A stretch of DNA of 64,000 nt from Isoetes taiwanensis (Eukaryota > Streptophyta > Lycopodiopsida > Isoetales > Isoetaceae). A program made the translations under genes and the position numbers. The notes under the pieces were generated by a model. The model searched no databases. It saw only the letters and a program-made list of their open reading frames with translations, and was not told where the DNA came from. Numbering within the stretch: position 1 is the first letter of the stretch; each line of letters opens with the position of its first letter. Of the stretch, positions 58,038-64,000 are shown piece after piece. The stretch spans positions 584,359 through 648,358 of the forward strand of contig JAJEKV010000048.1 in NCBI GenBank assembly GCA_021234155.1. Reading direction: 5' to 3'.

Positions 58038-59647
58038 TGATGGTGTGACGTTCCAACATAATATACGCCCCGAATACGTATATTATACTGCCACGTCACC
58101 TGTACATGTCACGGATGACATGTACTTGCGAGACGTATAGGGTTGCACCTAGGGGGCAAGGGTTGCACCTAGGGGGCAACATTGAATGTTGTGCATGTTA
58201 AATAAACATACACAATTAATAACCCCATGGACCCCATTGCCAAATGGCTAAATCCCATTTGGCCAATATCTAACCTAACCCTAAGGGTTTCTATATAAGG
58301 GCTTTCCCCTTAAACCCTAAACCTTTCTTCTCTTTGCATTTTAGGGTTTTTCCTAGAGCTCCTTTCCTCTCTCGAGTTCAGGGTCCTCTTGAGCCATTTC
58401 GGCCAAGTATGGACTTCAATCCGCATTGCCGAAGCTCGGAAAAGCGGATTTGCACAATGATTATCGATTAGCGACCATCTTGGCAAGATCGGGAGCATGG
58501 ACGCCTTCCCGAGGGTCGGGAGCGGGTCAAGGAGCGTGTATCTAGTTGTTCATTTGTGCAAAGCCGCCTTTGGGCAAGGCAATAGGCTGGTTTAGTATGT
58601 TAGATCAACTCTAGAGGCCTTATAGATCCCGGAGATCATAAGCCCTAACTAAGGAACCTAACTCGTTGTTTAGGTAGATAGATTAGATGATATTCTCTAT
58701 TTCAGGTTACGTGATGTTGTATGCATTTCACCATGTGATCTCCATGTATTGGGAAGGGGGTAGAGACCCAAAGCCGTGTGTGTGAGATGATCCTAGGTAG
58801 CACCACTAGTTCCCAATTATATGCGGCCCGCCTGCACGAGAGCCCACCATTTTGTGGGTGAAGGGGCTAGGCCGGTTTGATAAGGAGGAACTTGTCTCAT
58901 CACCGGACTGACCCCTCCGGGTAGTAAGGCCCATCGGGGGTCTCTGCGCAGGCTAGGCTTAATGGCTTGTCCAGCGGCAGGGCAAGGCATGAGCTCCGAC
59001 ACTGTGGGGTGGTGGATATGACCTTCCAGTGAGTTCAAGTCCGAATACAAAGGGCCCCTCTAGCCGCTGCGGATGAGCATGGATGCCTCTGGAGGAGAGG
59101 CAACTCTCTTCCTGCCTCATCGGGGTGGGGAGATGCAACCCAAGAGTAGTAGCCCCTCGGCTATTCACCCGGCAGGCTGGTCAAGTCCCAACACTTTTCA
59201 AAGCCTACTGCAAAGTGTGCGGGAGGGGCGGATGGAGTGGACTACCCTAAGCCATGTTCTATGCCAGCCAAATCCATTGCCATGAATTAAATCCCAATGA
59301 TGAACTCGAGACCCTAGCCGTCAGTCATCCCCCTTGAGTCCGGAGCCATGGGTAGGATCTCCCCTTGTTATTGTTGCTATGAAGGTATTGTTATCTCTCG
59401 TGATATTGCTATCTCTATGGTGATTGTATTTGTTCATCGTTAGTTGTGCTCACGTTTGTTTATTCACGCCCAGATAGGGGTCGACCCGATGGAAGACGGG
59501 TGAATGACACATCCATTCTTCCCTTGTCTGGCTCATCCCCGATGGGAGTGGAGTGGTGGATGGCCCCCGCTGGTGTAGCTGCGTGGGGAATGCTCCTCCT
59601 TCGAATCTCCGATGTGGGCATCATGATAAGGGGTAGGGGACGCCACA
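58038..59647 (+). mobile_element. 1.6-kb LTR (copy B) followed by primer-site remnant
   Basis: Begins TGATGGTGTGACGTTCC and ends GACGCCACA. TGGTATCGAGCA follows (59649-59660), one base short of the tRNA-iMet primer site. Inside: a doubled 20-bp word GGGTTGCACCTAGGGGGCAA (58140-58179), an octamer-length inverted ACATGTCA/TGACATGT pair (about 58102-58124), a TATA box and CCCTAAACC leader. No second LTR was found in this copy. The LTR call rests on TG...CA, the primer site and the TATA box. Confidence 0.65.
58290..58300 (+). promoter_or_regulatory. Probable LTR TATA box
   Basis: TCTATATAAGG about 250 bp into the LTR, followed by a C/T-rich leader (CCCCTTAAACCCTAAACC). The same site is kept in copy A at 40802-40812. 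Confidence 0.55.
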
Positions 59648-59850
59648 GTGGTATCGAGCATGATCTTGGTAGACCGGGATCGTTAAGCACCGACCATTTT
59701 CCTTAGGACTAACAAGAGACTCAGCCTTGGGAACAACCTCCCAAGCAAGAACCTAAAAATTGGGAAAATTTTTCCCAATTGTAGAAAAGAATAGGTTAAT
59801 GCTAAGAGTAGTGATAAGTTTTAGCAAAACCCAACCTAAAATGGCCAAAA

Positions 59851-61225
59851 GAGGTGACCCCTCACGAAAGTGCTTGCACCAATTTGGTTTTGCAAACCGA
59901 TTCGACCTGGCGACCGTGTGTGAGTGGTGGACCCATGTTGACCTAGTTAGATGTATAATTTAGCTAAACTAATGGTGCAGTTCAGCTTATCTCCTTGATT
60001 CTAGCTAGTTTTGCATATTATAACACTAAGAAACCCCTTGTAAATTGAAAATTGGACCCCAAAAGAGGTGACCCCTCACGAGTGCGCCTGCACCAATTTG
60101 GTTTGCAAACCAATTCGACCCGGCGCAATCGGTGAGTGGTCAAAACTTTGAACCTTCGTGAACTTTGAGTTATACAGCTCCAAATCGCCTGGAAATTTGT
60201 TGCGTAGGGACCATTAAAGAGTCTAGAATCCATTTATGACCTCAAATTAGGCTAAAAATATTATAATCCTCCTCAAAATGACCAAAATAGGTCAAACCCT
60301 AAATTACGTCTCCCAAACTACGCTTTTATTTAGAAATAGAAGCAATAGCTTTTTAAGGTACAAGGCTAGAGCCACGTAAGGGCAAGGAGCACGACTTTTG
60401 GAGACATTGAAGACCCAAGCGACCCAAGAGAGGAAGCACTATGGCAAATACCTCTACAAACGAAGCGGAAGCAAGAGGGGCACAACCGACCTATCAACAA
60501 TCTTCATCGAATGGAAAACATAACGTTAATCATTCGCATGAAGAACCTTCTCGACTATCAAGAACTCGGGTGCAACATCCACGAGCTCTCAAAGAGAAAG
60601 AAGATTGCTAGTTTATTGTAAATATAAATTTATGTTTTGATCATGTTAATGTGTTAAATCAGGTGTAAGTAGAATGTGTGTTACTAAGTTCTGCAGGTTG
60701 GAATTAACAAAGTTTGAGCAAAACTTCGGTGTTTTGGCCCCACCCTCACAGAGTGCACCAGTGCCACTTAGGATTATATTCCTAAGCTGCCTCACAAGAC
60801 TTTGTGTGAGTGGTCGGCACCGATCTATGCCAAAACTTGTCCAAATGCGTAAAGTAAGCACACCATTCTATTTCGACCACCATAATTAGTAGGATTTGAA
60901 CCCTAGTTTGTAGAAATTGCCCAACCCTAACTCACATGGAGCCCCACCCTCGCAGAGTGTGCCCTGCACCAATTGGGGTTTGCAAACCGATTCGACCTGG
61001 CGACTATGTGTGAGTGGAAACCCAAATCACGGGCCAAAACTTATCCAAATGAAGCAAGTAAGGGCTCAATCCGACCTATCTCGACGAGATATGCGTGATT
61101 TCACCCTTAGTTTGCATGTTTGGCATCATCCTCGACCCAAACAGGGCCCCCCCCTCACAGAGTGCCTGTGCCACTTAGGATCATATTCCTAATCGCCTCA
61201 AGACAAGCGTGGTGAGTGGTCACAC
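59851..61225 (+). repeat. Five ~80-bp structured modules at ~205-bp spacing
   Basis: Each module opens with CCCTCAC(A/G)GA-GTG and closes with a TGTGTGAGTGG-like word that can pair with the opening. CTCAC starts lie at 59861, 60075, 60745, 60949 and 61154. The middle is of two kinds. Modules 1, 2 and 4 carry ACCAATTTGGT and GGTTTGCAAACC-type palindromes followed by GATTCGACC. Modules 3 and 5 carry a CTTAGGAT...ATTCCTAA hairpin. Spacers also recur (CCAAAACTTGTCCAAATG, AAATTGCCC). They follow the LTR primer site, so they occupy the leader of a retroelement. Confidence 0.7.
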
Positions 61226-61690
61226 CAAAATTGCCCCAATTTGTCCACACTTTCCCCCAAATTAGATAGAATTTGTTGCAATAGGATCCTTAGAATGTAC
61301 TCTTTAGCTTGATTAGCTTTGTCTTGTGCTTAGCAATATCTTAGAATCCTAGATTTTCCTTTATCCAAAATTTTTTTTCTAAAATTAGGGTTTTTGCCTA
61401 TAAGTAGACCGCAACCCTCATTTGCATCCTACACCTTGCTCCTCGCTCCAAGCCGATTTTTCAGCTCCCAGGCTCCTTCATCATTTGATATCCCCAGCAG
61501 CTCTAGCATCATGGCAACCATCAATGCTATTCCCTATTTTACCGGGGACATCATGGTGAGTTCCATGCAAAGATAGGTCCTTCTCTAGTAGAACTTCCCT
61601 CTGTATAGGATACTTTAGGATGTAGCCTTAAGATAGACAAATACCTAGAAAATACGGGCCACCAGCTGCCCAATTGACTATATGTCTCAG

Positions 61691-64000
61691 AATGAAGTAC
61701 TTTTTCTATTCCATAGAGCTCAACCCAGAGGAGAGCCATTCCGCCCAACCCTCAGGAGCTCGAAATGAGCCTGCGGCTACATGGCGCCAGTGAAGTAGAG
61801 CGTGATGCTTCTCGAAAATGAGGAGGCAAAGGAGGAAGATGAAGGACGGTCAGCAGAGAGACACGCTGACGTGCCGTAATCTCAAGACAAGAAAGGCGCT
61901 GCCGGAGCAGGAAACTTCAAAGCTTTGAAGAGGGGTCGGTAAACCACGCTGCATAACTCCACCACTTGGCCAGGGCATCACAAGCTTAAACCTGCATCAT
62001 CCAAGGAACCCACCCCGGAGCTCCTCGCAGGTAAGACGACATCAAGAACTCTCCTCCCGCAGAAAGTGCGTGGACAGTGCCATGTCCGAAGCCTCGCCAT
62101 CTCCCCTACGCCAACAATCGGACCTCGATGACTTCATCGAACAGAACGCCAGAATTTCCGCTACATCGCGATAAGGAGGCTCGACTAACGCTGCATATCG
62201 ACGGACATAGAAGCCTACACCGCATCGTGCGATGATGGCACAACAGAGTTACCCAATGTGAGTTCATAGCGATCTCACTTAATACACCGGATGGAAATCG
62301 TGAGGAAACAACGAAAGCGCCCTCCCACGCTGACCTACGCTGGTACACCAACAATGGTGATAGAGGTAGTATCAAACGCAATGATCTCCAAGTTCATGTT
62401 CGGCTAATTACGGTGGAGATGATAGCATTACCGGTATGGACGACAACCCGAAGACATGTGGCTGCAATCGCAACCGAGAGGAGGCTGGGAGAACACGGCG
62501 AGGGACGAAGCAACAACCACGGCACTACACTCAAACGCGAACTCAAAAGAGTGGATGGCATGTGCAATGGAGATGAAAATCAATTCCGCATAGGGAAGCA
62601 TCTCTACAACGAAGATTCAAAAGACAGCGCAACAATGCTCCGACCGCGAACGGGAAATCCAAGTGATCGTGACTAAGCTGCATCAATGCTACGATTCCAA
62701 ACGACACTCCACTACGATGTAAACACATTAAGGAGGAGCATTTTCAACTCAAGGGTCTACATCGAAGCAACGCTCTCCTCACACTTAGATAACGACTTCA
62801 AATCACAATAACGGGTCAACTACGCCGCAACACCCTGGCGCGAAACCCCTGAAATGGTGAACAAGGAAGATGCAGCAAAACCAAGAATCAAACGTGGATT
62901 AGAGGAGGGAAAAATCCTAAAGAAGTATACACACCTGCTATGCTCTTCTATAAATTAGAAAAGTGGATGAAGTAAAATCCCAGCATAATTATATATATAT
63001 GTTCATCATAAATACCCGGAGCCACCATAGTACAAATTAGGATCATGTTTTAGGTTTAGTAAGCCAGATCAAGAAACTCCATCGCCTGACCGCCAAAGGA
63101 TGCAGAAGTAAAGAACCACACAGAAGCCACATAAAGTGTCAAATGGAAGAGCAAATATAGAAGAGAGATCACTGCAGCTCAAGCCAAGCTTCAACTCCGC
63201 ACACCTCTCGGAAGCTACCAAGTAGAAGATCGCCGTCCCAAAGACAATGTCAAGATGTGAGATAACGTACCATGTCAAGAGATCTCGCTCACATATATAT
63301 ATTATATATCATCTAGGGTTTTGGTAATTAATAACATCTTCGGGATGCAACTTCTACCTCTTGTAGCAGCAGCAAAACATCTAACGCATTACGAAAGTGT
63401 CCTCAAATAAATGCATGAGGAACTAACACATCTTCGGGAACTACTTCATAACGCACTCGTTTTCAATAATAGACGCCAGGAATTTTGGGACAATCCTCGA
63501 CATCAACGAGCCAACTAAGGAGGCAACCTTCACCTAATTATAATTTACCTTGTATGGTGGATGTTTGTAACATGCACAACTGCATGGAGATACACTTAAG
63601 AAAGGCTTACCAACAATGGGTTATGTTCATTCAACAACTAGGTGATGGCTCGGCCAAGTACCCCGCCAACAATTAGGAAGACAAGAAGCCCAACTTATCT
63701 CCGACACCCAGGACCCTTCACCGCTAGAAGCGCTATATCTCACACCTTAACGCATTACAAGGACAAAGAACCAAAGCACCTTCGACAAAAGAGAGTTCAA
63801 CATTATTTAGCCAAGCATTAAGCGCGACACGAAGCAGGTCTAGGGCGTAAAGCAATTTCCAACCCAAGGTCAATTCACGTTAGATATAAGAGTACATCAT
63901 CCCCATGTTAAAACCAATCATGGAGAAGAGTCATGAGGTTTTACCGCCGTGAAGATGCACACATAGCAATACGTAACCGGAACGAAGCATTGTTTTGCGA
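61691..64000. other. Unrecognised stretch at the right edge
   Basis: A-rich on the plus strand with many CAA, GAA and ACG words. A plus-strand frame of 87 codons at 62413-62676 has mixed composition without motifs. A piece near 62060-62160 reads SPSPLRQQSDLDDFIEQNAR before a stop. It could be the degraded body of the retroelement whose LTR lies at 58.0-59.6 kb; I found no protease, reverse transcriptase or integrase motif. Short TA repeats lie at 62990-63000 and 63293-63310. Confidence 0.35.

Larger units (their letters stand above)
56831..61690 (+). repeat. Segmental duplicate B (partner of 39338-44012)
   Basis: From GGGGCATC in the last BAHD exon to a point near 61690, the sequence aligns in order with 39338-44012: BAHD 3' end, Helitron terminus, about 800 bp of AT-rich DNA, the LTR, and the MATINAIPYF segment. 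Identity is high but interrupted by many 1-5 base indels. Copy B keeps the BAHD gene attached, so it is the likely source. Confidence 0.92.

Overview
The window is nuclear DNA from a land plant. It holds intron-bearing plant genes (thiamine pyrophosphokinase, a class II O-methyltransferase, a BAHD acyltransferase, an RRP4 exosome subunit and a CIPK exon) in about 64 kb that is mostly transposable elements and their debris. Degenerate CCCTAAA runs and LTR primer sites complementary to initiator tRNA-Met fit a plant. I cannot name the species; gene density and element load suggest a large, repeat-rich genome. No bacterial, organellar or CRISPR feature was found.

Layout. 1-5.8 kb: non-coding, with a 130-bp MITE (perfect 24-bp inverted repeats, 9-bp target duplication), a foldback cluster and a Helitron 3' end. 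5.8-10.7 kb: two convergent housekeeping genes, RRP4-like (plus, frames broken) and TPK (minus, six clean exons). 10.7-16.5 kb: nothing recognised with confidence. 16.5-20.1 kb: a LINE on the minus strand, split by a MITE-like insert carrying telomere-like repeats. 22.1-25.9 kb: a broken Ty1/copia element whose reverse transcriptase is split by a tandem TRIM insertion. 27.9-29.2 kb: orphan exon-like pieces, including a CIPK first exon. 30.9-32.5 kb: a LINE ORF1-like reading frame with one in-frame TGA and a poly(A) end. 32.8-36.8 kb: exon-like scraps. 37.1 kb: foldback of ACGT-type palindromes. 37.4-38.7 kb: second LINE copy. 39.3-44.0 kb: a degraded duplicate of 56.8-61.7 kb. 46.1-46.6 kb: palindrome array. 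47.1-49.7 kb: LINE and copia gag debris. 49.96-53.58 kb: a 3.6-kb inverted-repeat element with dispersed palindromes. 53.6-57.1 kb: O-methyltransferase and BAHD acyltransferase genes, head to head. 58.0-61.2 kb: a 1.6-kb LTR, primer site and a leader of ~205-bp modular repeats. 61.7-64 kb: unrecognised.

The O-methyltransferase and BAHD genes share about 600 bp of repeat-containing upstream DNA. Both families modify phenylpropanoid-type metabolites, so a co-regulated pair is plausible but unproven. The 3' end of the BAHD gene was duplicated, together with a Helitron end and an LTR, to 39.3-44.0 kb. Part of that copy (42.15-43.56 kb) is a fine patchwork of two different segments of the other copy. 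This, and many one- or two-base frame breaks in otherwise recognisable genes, suggests that some of the base-level sequence here is a poor assembly consensus.
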